This document shows, piece after piece, positions 27,340-36,861 of a DNA stretch of 64,000 nucleotides. The notes beneath the pieces are model-generated. The model was not told where the DNA came from. It did not search any database and saw only the letters and a program-made list of their open reading frames with translations. Positions within the stretch are counted from its first letter, which is position 1. Every line of letters begins with the position of its first letter. The stretch is taken from the NCBI GenBank assembly GCA_034506255.1, contig JAPDPX010000003.1:310001-374000 (forward strand), in the 5' to 3' direction. The DNA comes from a candidate division KSB1 bacterium (GTDB lineage: Bacteria; Zhuqueibacterota; Zhuqueibacteria; Zhuqueibacterales; Zhuqueibacteraceae). The position numbers and the translations under genes are program-made.

Positions 27340-27569
27340 GCGATTTCCGTTTGAGGGTAAGGCAGAAGTATGGAGAGCAAGGCCACGACTTTCACGGCAC
27401 GGTAACGCCGCAAAAGGCATGAATGCCACTTTGCGAAGACCCGGCGTGCGCCGTCCCTGTCATGAACCACACTGGCGCCAAGAGGCAGCGCTTTGATGGC
27501 TTGCAAGCAGTTGACGCTGTCAACCCGCTGCCGGCACGGTCTTGACGCCGGCTGCCGGTGCATGCCTGC

Positions 27570-30203
27570 TTACCAGGACAGCCAGCGGCTCAGTTTGATT
27601 AAGAAGACGTTGTCGGGATAAACGTTGAACAGATCATTCAGATTATCCCGGAAGGAAAATCCGCCAGCCGGACTTGTGCCGGTGCGGCCCTGCGACCACA
27701 CCAAAAAGACGGTTGAGCCCGGGCGGTATTCCCAGCGCACCACCAGGTTCGAACGGAATTGCTGGAAGTTGAAATCCGGATTTCCGAAGGCGTAGTCCGT
27801 GTTGCCGTCCCGATCTTCGTCCACCAACAGTTGCCCGCCTGCTTGGTCCGGCGTGATCTCAGCGGTGAAAATGTGAAAGCGCGCGGCATAGTCGGGCGCG
27901 CGCGGGCTCGTGATGCGCTTGAACTGCGAGAATCTTCCCACCGAGACGAAGGGCTGGCCATAGTACTGCACCGACAAGTCGGGCGTGACGCTGTAATCCA
28001 CGCGCACAGTCACTGCCAGCGTTTTTTGCCGCAGCCGGCCGAAAAGATAACGGTTTTCTCCGCGGTGGACAAGCGTGCTGATATATTGCAGCTCATCGCG
28101 ATTGAAGCTGTAGAAGGGATTGCATTGCAGCGCGAGAGCATTGAGCGGACGCAGCGACAGCCAGACGCCAATATCGTGCTGGCATGTCGAACCTTGGTCT
28201 TTCCAACTGTTGCTGCTCTCGATCCCCACCCGCACGGTCTTGCGTTCGTCGCTCTCCAGCATGAACCACTGATTCCATTGCGCCGGCAGCCGCAACGCCG
28301 GACCGCCGCGCAGCGCCGTGGTCGCCAGGTTTTCCCCCTCGTGTCCCACTCCCAGCCAGATCAACCAGTAGTTCTTCAGTTGCCCGCCCCCATTGAAGTT
28401 GCCGCCGCTGAAGACCCGTTCGCCGCCGAAGTTCCAGCCCTGCCATTGATTCACGTTGAGGTTCAAGCGATTGAAAATGGCGAAGGGAGTGGTGATGCGG
28501 TAGCCCAGCCACAGGGACTGCATCACGCGGTCGGCCTGGCGCAGGAAACCGGCGTCATTGAGTTCCAGACCGGGGGACCGCCAGGTGACGGCGAGATTGG
28601 CGCGCCAGCGGCTGGTGCCGCCATGGCCCACGCTCAGGTTGCCACCGTGGCCGCTGAGCGAAGTACGGTGCGGGTCGAACTCGAGATAATCGGCGTCGGG
28701 GCGCTGAAAATATCGCTGCGAAGCTTGCTGCGCCTCGGCGATTGCCGCCCAGTCGCCGCGAATGTGACTGATCACGCCCAGCGCTTCGAGATAGTATTTG
28801 CGATCATGCCATTGATGGCGCATGTCGAAGCCGCCGGCATAGGCCGCGCGGTTCAGGGTGGAGATGCCGGTGCCGGCGAGATCGCGATGCGTGGCGGTCA
28901 ACATGCCGCCAATGGCGCTGGTGCCGCGGTTGAAATCCTGTTGCACGCGGCCGATGAAATAATTGGTGCGCGGCTCCACGACTTGGCGGCGGCGCTGGCT
29001 GTTGAAAGCAATCTCTGCTTCCTCCTCCTCGGTTACGGCCTCGAGCAGGCCGAGCGAAAGTCCGCTTTGCGTTTTGCCGGTCAATTTGGCGGCACCCACG
29101 ATCGAGGAATTCTCCGGCATTGCAATGAATTCGCCGTCAGCCAGCTCCGGCGCGCGGCTCGGCGCCCGGCCAATGCGTCGGGAGTAGAACAGCCGGTCGT
29201 TGGAAAAAGACCCGTCGCCGCCGGTCAGTCGGTAATCGAGAATGCTTTGGCCTTCAATGAAGAACGGCCGTTTTTCCCGGAAGTAGGATTCAAAGGCAGT
29301 GAGGTTGACTTCGGAAGGGTCGGCTTCGACCTGGCCGAAATCGGGATTGAGGGTGAGATCCAAAGTCAGATCACTGGTGACGCCGGCTTTGGCATCGAGT
29401 CCGCCGGAAAGTTTGCGATGCTCGCCGGTCGCGAAGGGATTGCCCGCCTGCTCTTGAGCGCGTCGCAGGCTGCTGACGCCATAGGGCAGAATCTCGATGC
29501 GCTGCGCCGCTTGAATGCCTTTCAGGCCGTGCAACTCTCCGAAGTAACTCACCCAGCCCGCGGTGTTTTGTGGAATGTACTGCCACACCGACCGTTCCTG
29601 CTTGCGGAAGATGCGGCGCTGCACTTGCATGCCCCACACGTGCTCCTCTTTGTCACCGAAGCGCAACTGGCTGAAGGGAATGCGCATCTCCGCGCACCAG
29701 CCCTGGTCGTCCACCGCCACTTCCGCGAACCACACCGGATTCCAGTTGGCATCCCAAGTCTTGCCGTCGTTGGAAACGGCTTCATCGCCTTTCACGCCCG
29801 CGGCATTGATGGTGAAGGAGAAGGCGGTGCGATGATCGAAGTAACTGTCGAGGTTGATCTCGACCCAGTCGCCGTCGAAAGAGTCGCGACGCGAGACGCG
29901 CCGCACGATCCGCTCCGGCTGATCGTCATGCGCGCGAATGCCGACATAGAGGTTCCTGTCATCATAAGTGATCTTGAAGCTGGTTGGCAGAGAAGATGGC
30001 TTGCCGTCAAGGGGTTCACGCTGGGTGAAATCGCCGGCCCATTCCAGTTTTTCCTAGGCCGGGTCATCCAGCCGGCCGTCGATGACCGGCGCGTGTGGAT
30101 TGGCAGGCCGGGTATGGTAAATTTTTTGGGCGGCGGGCCGGGCTGCCGCGGCGGATGCCGCAACCGGCAACAACAACGCAACAGTGAGCAGCTTGTGGAT
30201 CAT
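27570..30203 (-). pseudogene. DUF5916 (CBM9-like plus beta-barrel-like) protein gene with an in-frame amber codon
   Basis: The frame would encode 877 residues. It starts MIHKLLTVALLLPVAASAA, a signal peptide with AGAGGA upstream, followed by VIDGRLDDPA, the opening of a carbohydrate-binding-9-like domain. Codon 50 is TAG (30054-30056); homologues usually have Trp (DDPAW) here, so a single TGG to TAG change is the simplest explanation. Downstream the frame stays intact through EKLEWAGDFTQ, FDHRTAFSFTINAAGV, VWGMQVQRRIF, ANTFSNDRLFYSRR-like sections and a long C-terminus rich in alternating hydrophobic residues with a final SRWLSW. DUF5916 proteins are thought to be outer-membrane or exported. 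It is either a recent pseudogene or a sequencing error. Confidence 0.8.
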
Positions 30204-30816
30204 TGTGATTTTCCTCTGAAAATGCTGCAGCGGAGGCCTCCAGCCTGCCGGCAGACAGGGTGTCCAATCCTGCCAACTTTTTCGAAGCGATAAAATCCAA
30301 AAGCCAAAACACACAAAGACGCGAAGCCGCAGGGACTTTGCAAAGAGTACCCGTTCCGCCATGGTTTAACCGTGGCTTTATCTTGCGATTCTGCGGAGGC
30401 GCTCTGCAGTAGTGCCACGGCCACGCTGTGGCAGATCAGAGAGGGGACTGAACTGTCGCCGCGAAGATTTTTGAACCACGCAACCCACCAGAAGCACGAG
30501 GGAAAATCTGACGGCCGATGTTGTTTTTGTGTTGTTGCGGCTTGTTGTTTCGCAATTGCTGCAGAAAAACTCCTGGCGTGAGATTTTTTTTGCTTTGTTT
30601 GAAAAGTTATGACACTCGTCCAGATGCCTGCGCGACATTTCCATCCCGAGGGGTGCCCATACCGGCATGGCAAATTACCTGGGGAGGAAAATTTCGCGAC
30701 TTCGACGTGAACGAGTAAGGAAAGGTTGCCGGCTTCGTGACAAACGGTTGTAGTCGGCAAAGTCGGGGGGTGTCTTGCAATCGCTGTACCGGCGGGGTGG
30801 TTGCTCGGGCATGCGA
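30204..30816. other. Intergenic region, no gene recognised
   Basis: 613 nt between the DUF5916 and aminotransferase genes, both on the minus strand. It has a stretch (AAAGACGCGAAGCCGC, 30320s) like the CGAAGCCGCGAAG repeat near 49570. Otherwise low-complexity frames only. Confidence 0.5.
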
Positions 30817-31899
30817 TCAGGCATGCAAATCATCGAGCGCCCGGGCCAGTCGCTGCAAACCGGCGGCGACCATATCCACCGGCCCGCCCAGGGCAACACG
30901 AAAATGCGGTGACATGCCGAAAAAGTGGCCGGGCACCACGGTGGTGTCATGCTGTTCGCGCAGGCGGGTGCACAAATCCTCGACACTGCCGTGCAGCAAC
31001 CGCGGAAAACTGATCATGCCGAATTCGGTGCGCACCGCCTGCAAGTCCGGCCGGGAATCGAGGAAGGTGTGCCAGGCGTGGCGGTTTGCCTGCAAAATCT
31101 CCCGCGCCCGGCGGGCGAGGCGTTCGATTTGCGCCAGCGCCAGCACGCTCAGGCGTTCGGCAACATGAGGCGCGTTGACGCCAAAGAGATCATTCAAGCG
31201 CCAGATTCTTTTCGCCAGCTCCGGCTCGGCCAGAATCCAGCCGCAGCGCAGCCCGCTCAGACCGTAGGCTTTGGTGAGACTGCCGGTGACGATGAACTCT
31301 TCACCAAGTTGAATCGCACTCGGCGGCCGGGCCTCGAACAGGGCTTCGCGATAGACTTCGTCGACGAGCACACGGCTGCCCACGCGCCGTGCCAGCCCGC
31401 CGATTTGTCGCAAGGTGTCGTTGTCGGTGAACACGCCGCTGGGATTGTGCAGATTGGAAATCACGATGAGCCGGGTGCGTGGCGTGAGTACGCGCTCGAT
31501 TTCGGCGGGATCGATCCGAAAACCGTCCGCCCATTTGCGGTTGAAATGGCGGACCCGGGCGCCGAGAAATTGCGCCGTGGCGGTCAACAACTCATAGGTC
31601 GGATGCTCGATTAAGACCTCATCACCGGGCGCAAACACCGCCGCCATCGCCAGATGATTGGCCATCGAGGTGCCGTTGGCCGCCACCACACAAGCGGGAT
31701 CGACCCCGCAATGGCGCGCGATTGCCTGTTGCAGCGGCGCGTAGCCATAACCCGCCGGCCCGCTCAATTCCAGGTCGGCCAGCGTCACCTGCAATTCTGC
31801 CAGCGGATAGTTCACCAAGCCGCTCGAAGCGAGATTGTAACGGCTGCCGGAATGCAGTTTGGCCCATTCCATGTAGGGCGAGCTCATCACGCGGGTCAT
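30817..31899 (-). CDS. PLP-dependent aminotransferase, class I/II fold type I
   Basis: The protein has 360 residues with NHNPSGV-type asparagine (Asn152 in SNLHNPSGVF), the conserved aspartate VDEVYRE (Asp180) and the PLP lysine in TGSLTKAYGLSG (Lys210). AANGTSMANHLAM is the phosphate-binding turn. Homologues include aromatic and alanine-type aminotransferases and related dehydratase-like enzymes. The start at 31899 follows AGGTGA. It sits 24 nt downstream of an amino-acid permease gene on the same strand, so the two probably form an operon for uptake and transamination of one amino acid. The exact amino acid is unknown. Confidence 0.9.
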   Translation of the reverse strand: MTRVMSSPYMEWAKLHSGSRYNLASSGLVNYPLAELQVTLADLELSGPAGYGYAPLQQAIARHCGVDPACVVAANGTSMANHLAMAAVFAPGDEVLIEHPTYELLTATAQFLGARVRHFNRKWADGFRIDPAEIERVLTPRTRLIVISNLHNPSGVFTDNDTLRQIGGLARRVGSRVLVDEVYREALFEARPPSAIQLGEEFIVTGSLTKAYGLSGLRCGWILAEPELAKRIWRLNDLFGVNAPHVAERLSVLALAQIERLARRAREILQANRHAWHTFLDSRPDLQAVRTEFGMISFPRLLHGSVEDLCTRLREQHDTTVVPGHFFGMSPHFRVALGGPVDMVAAGLQRLARALDDLHA

Positions 31900-31923
31900 G
31901 ATTTCACCTGCTTTGGAAATGAT

Positions 31924-33282
31924 TCATTGCCTGCCACTTTTCCCCCGCCACCAAAAAAACGCCGGAATGCCGGCGAGCAAAATTGCCAGACCGATCAAGG
32001 TATTTTGTGGATAGGCAAGGAAGGTGTTGAGCACGATCAGCCAGCACGAGGCCACGAAGAAGGCCGTGGTCCAAGGGTGGCCGGGCACGCGATAGCCGGG
32101 GGATTGCGGGTTGCCCCGCCGGCGCAACACGAACAGACAGGTGGCGGTCAATCCGAAGAATATGAAATCAATCGAAACGACATAGTTGAGAATCTGTTCA
32201 TAGCGGCCGGAGAAGGCGATGATGATGGCGAACAGTCCCTGCAAGGTGATTGCCAGAATCGGTACATGTGTGCGCGGGTGCAGCCGCGCCACGGCTTTGA
32301 AGAATACGCCATCTTCCGCCATCGCAAAGTACACGCGCGGCGCGGTGAGAATGCCCTGACTCAGAAAGCCGAGAGTGGAAATGGCAATGCCGATCGCGAT
32401 CACCGCCGCGCCTTTTTCGCCGAGCACCACGCGCATGACTTGCGAGGCGGGCGCGTTGGTTTGCGCGAGCCCCGCCGCGCCCAGCACGTGCACGCACACG
32501 AGATTGACCGCCAGATACAGCACGATCACGCCCGCGACGCCGAGCAGCAAGCCGCGCGGCAAATCTCTGCCGGGATGGCGCATTTCGCCGGCCACAAAAC
32601 TCGAAGTTTGCCAGCCGCCGTAGGCAAAGAACACCGGAATGATGGCGGCCGCCATTGCCGACAGCAACGGCAGACCCGGCGGCCGGTCCAGCAGCGGCCG
32701 CCAGGTGAGCCGTGATTCATCTGCCAGCAGGAAGCCGCACAACACCAGGCCGACGATCGCAGCAATTTTCAGCAGCATCAGCAGGCTTTGCACCGTGCTG
32801 CCCGGCCGCACGCCCAGGCAGTTGATCAGCGTCAGGACCGCCAGCGCCACGGCCGCAACCAGCCAGTCCGCCAGCGCCAAACCGGTCAGCTCGAGAAAAT
32901 AGCGGCCGAAGGTGACGGCCACCGCGGCCATGCCGCCGGTTTGCACCACCAGCAGCAGGCACCAGCCGTAAAGGAACGCCACCAGCGGGTGATAGGCTTC
33001 GCGCAGGTAGGCATATTGCCCGCCCACCTGGGGCATGCGGGCGGCCAGTTCGGCATAGATGAACGCGCCGAGCAATGCAATCACGCCGCCGAACAGCCAC
33101 GCACCCAGGATGAGAAACGGCGTGTGCACCTGCTGTGCGACGACGTAGGGATTCATGAAAATGCCGGAGCCGATGATGCCGCCCATGACCAGCATGGTGG
33201 CGTCGAACAAACCGAGTTGCCGGGAGAGCTGCGGCGGAGCAGCAGAAGAAGTGCGTGCGGGGGCATCGTGTGAGGGGTTCAC
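31924..33282 (-). CDS. APC-superfamily amino acid permease
   Basis: A 452-residue permease with about 12 transmembrane helices. The opening helix has VMGGIIGSGIFMNP, the APC signature for substrate binding, and GGQYAYLREAYHPLVAFLYGWCLLLV is typical of LAT-like transporters. The start is GTG at 33282 with AAGGAAG upstream. It precedes the PLP aminotransferase by 24 nt, in keeping with transport plus transamination of one substrate. Confidence 0.9.
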   Translation of the reverse strand: MNPSHDAPARTSSAAPPQLSRQLGLFDATMLVMGGIIGSGIFMNPYVVAQQVHTPFLILGAWLFGGVIALLGAFIYAELAARMPQVGGQYAYLREAYHPLVAFLYGWCLLLVVQTGGMAAVAVTFGRYFLELTGLALADWLVAAVALAVLTLINCLGVRPGSTVQSLLMLLKIAAIVGLVLCGFLLADESRLTWRPLLDRPPGLPLLSAMAAAIIPVFFAYGGWQTSSFVAGEMRHPGRDLPRGLLLGVAGVIVLYLAVNLVCVHVLGAAGLAQTNAPASQVMRVVLGEKGAAVIAIGIAISTLGFLSQGILTAPRVYFAMAEDGVFFKAVARLHPRTHVPILAITLQGLFAIIIAFSGRYEQILNYVVSIDFIFFGLTATCLFVLRRRGNPQSPGYRVPGHPWTTAFFVASCWLIVLNTFLAYPQNTLIGLAILLAGIPAFFWWRGKSGRQ

Positions 33283-33642
33283 GGGTCTTCCTTGGAATGG
33301 GAAGTGGCAACGGTATCAGTCCAACGGAGACAATTGTGATAGCGAAGGGCATCGCCCTGGAAAACGTCCCCGCCACGGGTATGAAGCCCCGACGGGGTGA
33401 GATAGAATTGCCTGCGCTCGATCCCGACACCGCGATCCTATTCCGCCCCGCTGAGGCCTGCGGATGCTGTGATTGACTTCGTCACCAGGGCGTTGCCCTT
33501 CGCTGCTGCATGCTGCCCGATTCGGGGCGGCTGGGGCAAATGATAACATTTTTTCCCACCAATGCCAGGCCATTCTGGTGAAATGAAAATGCCGATGCCA
33601 CCAGGATCGGCGCGGCAAGCTGCGCCCTCGCGCTGGTTCTGC
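33283..33642. other. Intergenic region with REP-like palindromes
   Basis: Two GC-rich inverted motifs appear: GGGCATCGCCCTGG and, further on, CCAGGGCGTTGCCC. They are separated by a CCCCGACGGGGTGA stretch. The same AACGCCCTGGA piece occurs inside the larC-flanking repeats. No credible ORF. Confidence 0.5.
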
Positions 33643-34821
33643 CTATCCTCTTTTCAACTTGATCACCGTCACTTCCGCGGGCGCGCCCAGGCGAATCGGC
33701 GGGCCCCAATAACCGGTGCCGTTGCTGACGTAGATCCAGGTGTTGCCGTGGCGGTGCAAGCCCGAGACATAAGGCTGTTGCAACGGCACGAGAAAATTCC
33801 AGGGAAAAAACTGGCCGCCGTGCGTGTGGCCGGAGAGTTGCAGATCGAAGCCGGCCCGGGCTGCCGCGAAAATGCTGCGTGGCTGATGCGCCAGCAAAAT
33901 CTTCAACTCGGCCGGCGGCGCGTTGGCGAGGGCCTGTGCGGGATTGGAATCGTGATGCGGCACAAACGGTCCGGCCCCAAAATCCGGCACGCCCGCGATG
34001 AGCACGCGGCTGCTGCCATGCGTCACCACGCGATGTTCATTCAACAGCACGGTGAAGCCCAGGCGGCGCGCTTCCGCCAGCCAGGCCTCGGCACCGGAAT
34101 AGTATTCATGATTGCCGGTGACGTGAAACTTGCCGTAGCGGCTGGAGAGTTGGGCCAGCGGCGCAACGTCCTCGCGCAGATGAGCCACCCCGCCGTCGGC
34201 CAGATCGCCGGTGAAAACGATCACATCCGGCGCCAGACGATTGACGGCCGCCACCACTTTTTTCACGAAGGCGGCTGTGATGGTATCCCCGACATGCAAA
34301 TCACTGATCTGCACCAGGCGGAGGCTTTCCAGCTCGGGCGGCAAGTTTGGCAGTGGCACGGTCACTTCCACCACGGCCGGCGTGCGGCGGGCTTGATAAA
34401 CACCGTAGCCCACCAGCACCGCGGTCAATCCCAGCACCGCGAGATTGGTGGCGAGCAGCAGCTCATGCAGTTGCTCGCCATTGAGCAAGGCCGCGCCATT
34501 CGGCGAAACCTGCACCAGGGCTATGGCATGCTGCACGCCCCACAGCGCCAGCCCGGCAAGATCGCGAATCAACAAAAGGAAGAAGAGAAAATTCAGGGCA
34601 CCCATGCTCAGAAACGTGAGCCAGGCCAGCCGCCGCCGCGCCCTGCGTTGTTGCTGGCGGCGGGAAAAAGTGAAATAGAGCGGCGGCAGGGCGATGACTG
34701 TCAGGATTGCCAGCCAGGCCAGACTTTGACGGGCAGCACTCAGCGCCAGCGGCGACAACAGGCGCCAGCCAACATAAGCATGGGCGAGAGCGTACAGGCC
34801 AAACGCAACGAGAAAAAACAT
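33643..34821 (-). CDS. Membrane-anchored metallophosphoesterase
   Basis: The 392-residue protein has four or five membrane helices in the first 145 residues. A calcineurin-like phosphoesterase domain follows, with all five motifs: QISDLHVGD, VFTGDLADGG, GNHEYYSG, LAHQP and SGHTHGGQ. Such YkuE/YaeI-type proteins hydrolyse phosphodiesters or lipid phosphates at the membrane; substrates are mostly unknown. I start at 34821 (MFFLVAFGLYAL), preceded by AGAGGAC. It stands alone, transcribed away from the large gap to its right. Confidence 0.9.
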   Translation of the reverse strand: MFFLVAFGLYALAHAYVGWRLLSPLALSAARQSLAWLAILTVIALPPLYFTFSRRQQQRRARRRLAWLTFLSMGALNFLFFLLLIRDLAGLALWGVQHAIALVQVSPNGAALLNGEQLHELLLATNLAVLGLTAVLVGYGVYQARRTPAVVEVTVPLPNLPPELESLRLVQISDLHVGDTITAAFVKKVVAAVNRLAPDVIVFTGDLADGGVAHLREDVAPLAQLSSRYGKFHVTGNHEYYSGAEAWLAEARRLGFTVLLNEHRVVTHGSSRVLIAGVPDFGAGPFVPHHDSNPAQALANAPPAELKILLAHQPRSIFAAARAGFDLQLSGHTHGGQFFPWNFLVPLQQPYVSGLHRHGNTWIYVSNGTGYWGPPIRLGAPAEVTVIKLKRG

Positions 34822-35566
34822 GTGACGTTGTCCTCTTTGACTGTGCCGGTCGCACAACCACATCTCGCGCGCTGCGGCGCGACGCGTTGCGAGTTTTAAT
34901 CGGGTTGTGCAGGCTGCGGGGCAAACGCCCGGGCATTTTTTTTATTTCAAAACAGACACGCAAGCAACGCCTGGTGAACTTTTGAGAAAGGATTCCGGCC
35001 GCGGCCCGGCGCTTGCGTGAAAAATGTCCGTGCAGAAGCGACGCCAGGACAAGTTTTGCACGCCCTGCCTCAATCGGGCACAGGGCATTTTCAACCAAAA
35101 CGAAATGACCGGCTGAGATTCCAATCTCACCGGCTTTTCAGGCACGGCGGACACTCCCGGGCAGAGGCGCGAAGCCGCAACGATTTTCAAAATCATAGAG
35201 GATCGGCGGGAGCACCGGGAAAAACCGTGCAGCGTCTTTGGATTTCATTGTTTCACAAAGTTGGTGGCAAAAAGCAGAAATTCTGCCGCATGCCCCGGGA
35301 CGAGCCGGATATAACGCAAAAACCGGATACGAATGCAACGGCTTTTTGCGCACCTGGCAGCAAACGGGATCGCTGCCGGTACCGGCCGTTTCCGTCCCTG
35401 CCGCAGTCTGGAAGCGGCGGTGAATCGGTACCCCGTCCCCCTGTTTGGGCAGGCCTTGCTCTCAACAACAAAATTGCTGCTTGAACAATCGCACCAGCAC
35501 AGCCGTCTGATTATCTGCAGACCGGGGAGACTTGCGCGGTTCGAACGTGCCGCCGCGACAAACTAG
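34822..35566. other. Large intergenic region (745 nt)
   Basis: No credible gene. A stem-loop is found at 35109-35138, and a promoter at 35567-35595 marks its right end. Confidence 0.55.
35109..35138. repeat. Stem-loop of unknown role
   Basis: CCGG-C-TGAGATT pairs with AATCTCA-CCGG around a CC loop, then CTTTTC. It looks like a terminator, but no plus-strand gene ends just before it. It may be a repeat fragment or the end of an unseen transcript. Confidence 0.35.
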
Positions 35567-35595
35567 TTGACTCTTAGATGACGTCACGTTATATT
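35567..35595 (+). promoter_or_regulatory. Strong sigma-70-type promoter upstream of the PtsN-like gene
   Basis: TTGACT at 35567-35572 and TATATT at 35590-35595 with 17-nt spacing, the best match in the window. The PtsN-like gene starts 195 nt downstream, giving a long leader in which I see no recognised riboswitch. Confidence 0.65.
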
Positions 35596-35790
35596 CCGCT
35601 GTCTCGAAAAAAATTCCGCAACAGGATTGCATGAAACGGAGAGAGGAAAGACAGCACGTTTTATTCCCCGTGATATAAAAGCCAAGGACAGGAAAATATC
35701 TTGGGCAAGGCCCCGGGAAGCGGGTGAGCAACAGAAGGGCAAAGCAACTCAGCCATTTGCCGATTGAGAATGGACCTTGGAGTTTTTCCC

Positions 35791-36255
35791 GTGCAATTGT
35801 CTGATTACTTGTCGGAAAACCTGATCTTTCTGGATCTCGACGCACACGACAAGTACGAGGCCTTCCGCGCGATGGTGGCGAAGATGGCGACGCAACAGGC
35901 CATCGCCGAGCCGGCCACCTTCCTGCACGAGGTGATCGAACGCGAGGCCATCGAGCCCACATGCATCGGAAGAGGGGTGGCGCTGCCGCATACGCGCACC
36001 AGGTGTGTCAAGAAACCCATTATCGCTTTCGCACGCACGAGCCGGAGCATCCCCTTTACGGCGGCGTGCAACGACGGTGTGCAACTCATCTTCATGATGG
36101 GCACCCCGAAGGACGAAGCCAACCAATACCTGCAAATACTCGCCCGTCTATGCCGGTTGCTCCGCCGCAGCGAGTTTCGCGACAAACTCCTCACCGCCAC
36201 CTCCCCCAAGGAAATCCTGAAGCTCTTCGACGAATTCGACACCCCACTCAACTGA
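35791..36255 (+). CDS. PTS EIIA-type domain protein (PtsN-like)
   Basis: The 154-residue protein is a stand-alone EIIA-Ntr-like domain, starting MQLSDYLSENLIFLDL, with the phosphorylated histidine in GRGVALPHTR (His67). GVQLIFMMGTP and the C-terminal EILKLFDEFD are typical. EIIA-Ntr proteins regulate potassium, phosphate or nitrogen metabolism, not sugar import. The start is GTG at 35791 with TTGGAG upstream, which gives the standard length. No EI-Ntr or NPr gene is in the window. A strong promoter lies 195 nt upstream. Confidence 0.9.
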   Translation: MQLSDYLSENLIFLDLDAHDKYEAFRAMVAKMATQQAIAEPATFLHEVIEREAIEPTCIGRGVALPHTRTRCVKKPIIAFARTSRSIPFTAACNDGVQLIFMMGTPKDEANQYLQILARLCRLLRRSEFRDKLLTATSPKEILKLFDEFDTPLN

Positions 36256-36333
36256 ATCGTTTTCCACCTTCTCACTTCACCCGGACTTGCAGCGTGCATT
36301 ACCAGGCCTTTATCATGCTCCCGTCACCGCGAC

Positions 36334-36849
36334 ATGCAGCAAACTTCCTATCGCATTGCGCTCATTACCCTGAGTGACCGCGCCGCCGCCGGCAGCCGCG
36401 CCGATGAAAGCGGGCGGGTGCTGCGCGAGTTGCTCGAGCAGCACGGTTTGCCGGTTTTCGCGCAGTTTGTCTTGCCGGATGATGCCGGCCAGCTCGTCGA
36501 CCGCTTGATTCGCCTGGCGGACGTGGAGCATGCCGACCTGATTCTCACCACCGGTGGCACCGGTTTGGGCCGCCGCGACGTGACGCCGGATGCCACGCTG
36601 GCGGTGATCGACCAGCGCGTGCCGGGCATCGAGGAAGCGATGCGCCTGGCCGGTCTGCGCCAGACGCCGTTTGCGATGTTGTCGCGTGCGGTTGCGGGTG
36701 TGCGCGGCCGGACGCTGATCATCAACCTGCCCGGCAGTCCCGCCGCCGTGCGCGAGAATCTGGCGGTGGTGCTGCCGGTTTTGCCCCACGCGCTCACCCT
36801 GCTGCACGACGGGCAGGTGCAGGATGAGCAGCATTTTTTCAAACCCTGA
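36334..36849 (+). CDS. Molybdopterin adenylyltransferase family (MogA/MoaB)
   Basis: A protein of 171 residues with the MogA/MoaB fold. The catalytic stretch is ADLILTTGGTGLGRRDVTPDAT (TTGGTG at 72-77), and a NLPGSPAAV motif lies near the end. MogA adenylylates molybdopterin, making it ready for molybdenum insertion; MoaB has the same fold. No other moa or moe gene is adjacent, so assignment to one of the two is uncertain. The Aur1-like PAP2 gene follows in the same direction after 12 nt. Confidence 0.9.
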   Translation: MQQTSYRIALITLSDRAAAGSRADESGRVLRELLEQHGLPVFAQFVLPDDAGQLVDRLIRLADVEHADLILTTGGTGLGRRDVTPDATLAVIDQRVPGIEEAMRLAGLRQTPFAMLSRAVAGVRGRTLIINLPGSPAAVRENLAVVLPVLPHALTLLHDGQVQDEQHFFKP

Positions 36850-36861
36850 ACGCCACTTCAC

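Noticed and set aside
27759..30293. 844-codon plus-strand frame
   Set aside because: Antisense to the DUF5916 gene. No domain found in it, and its length follows from the GC-rich codon pattern of the real gene.
35521..35566. Possible tRNA from GGTTCGAAC
   Set aside because: No acceptor stem, D-arm or anticodon arm could be built around it.
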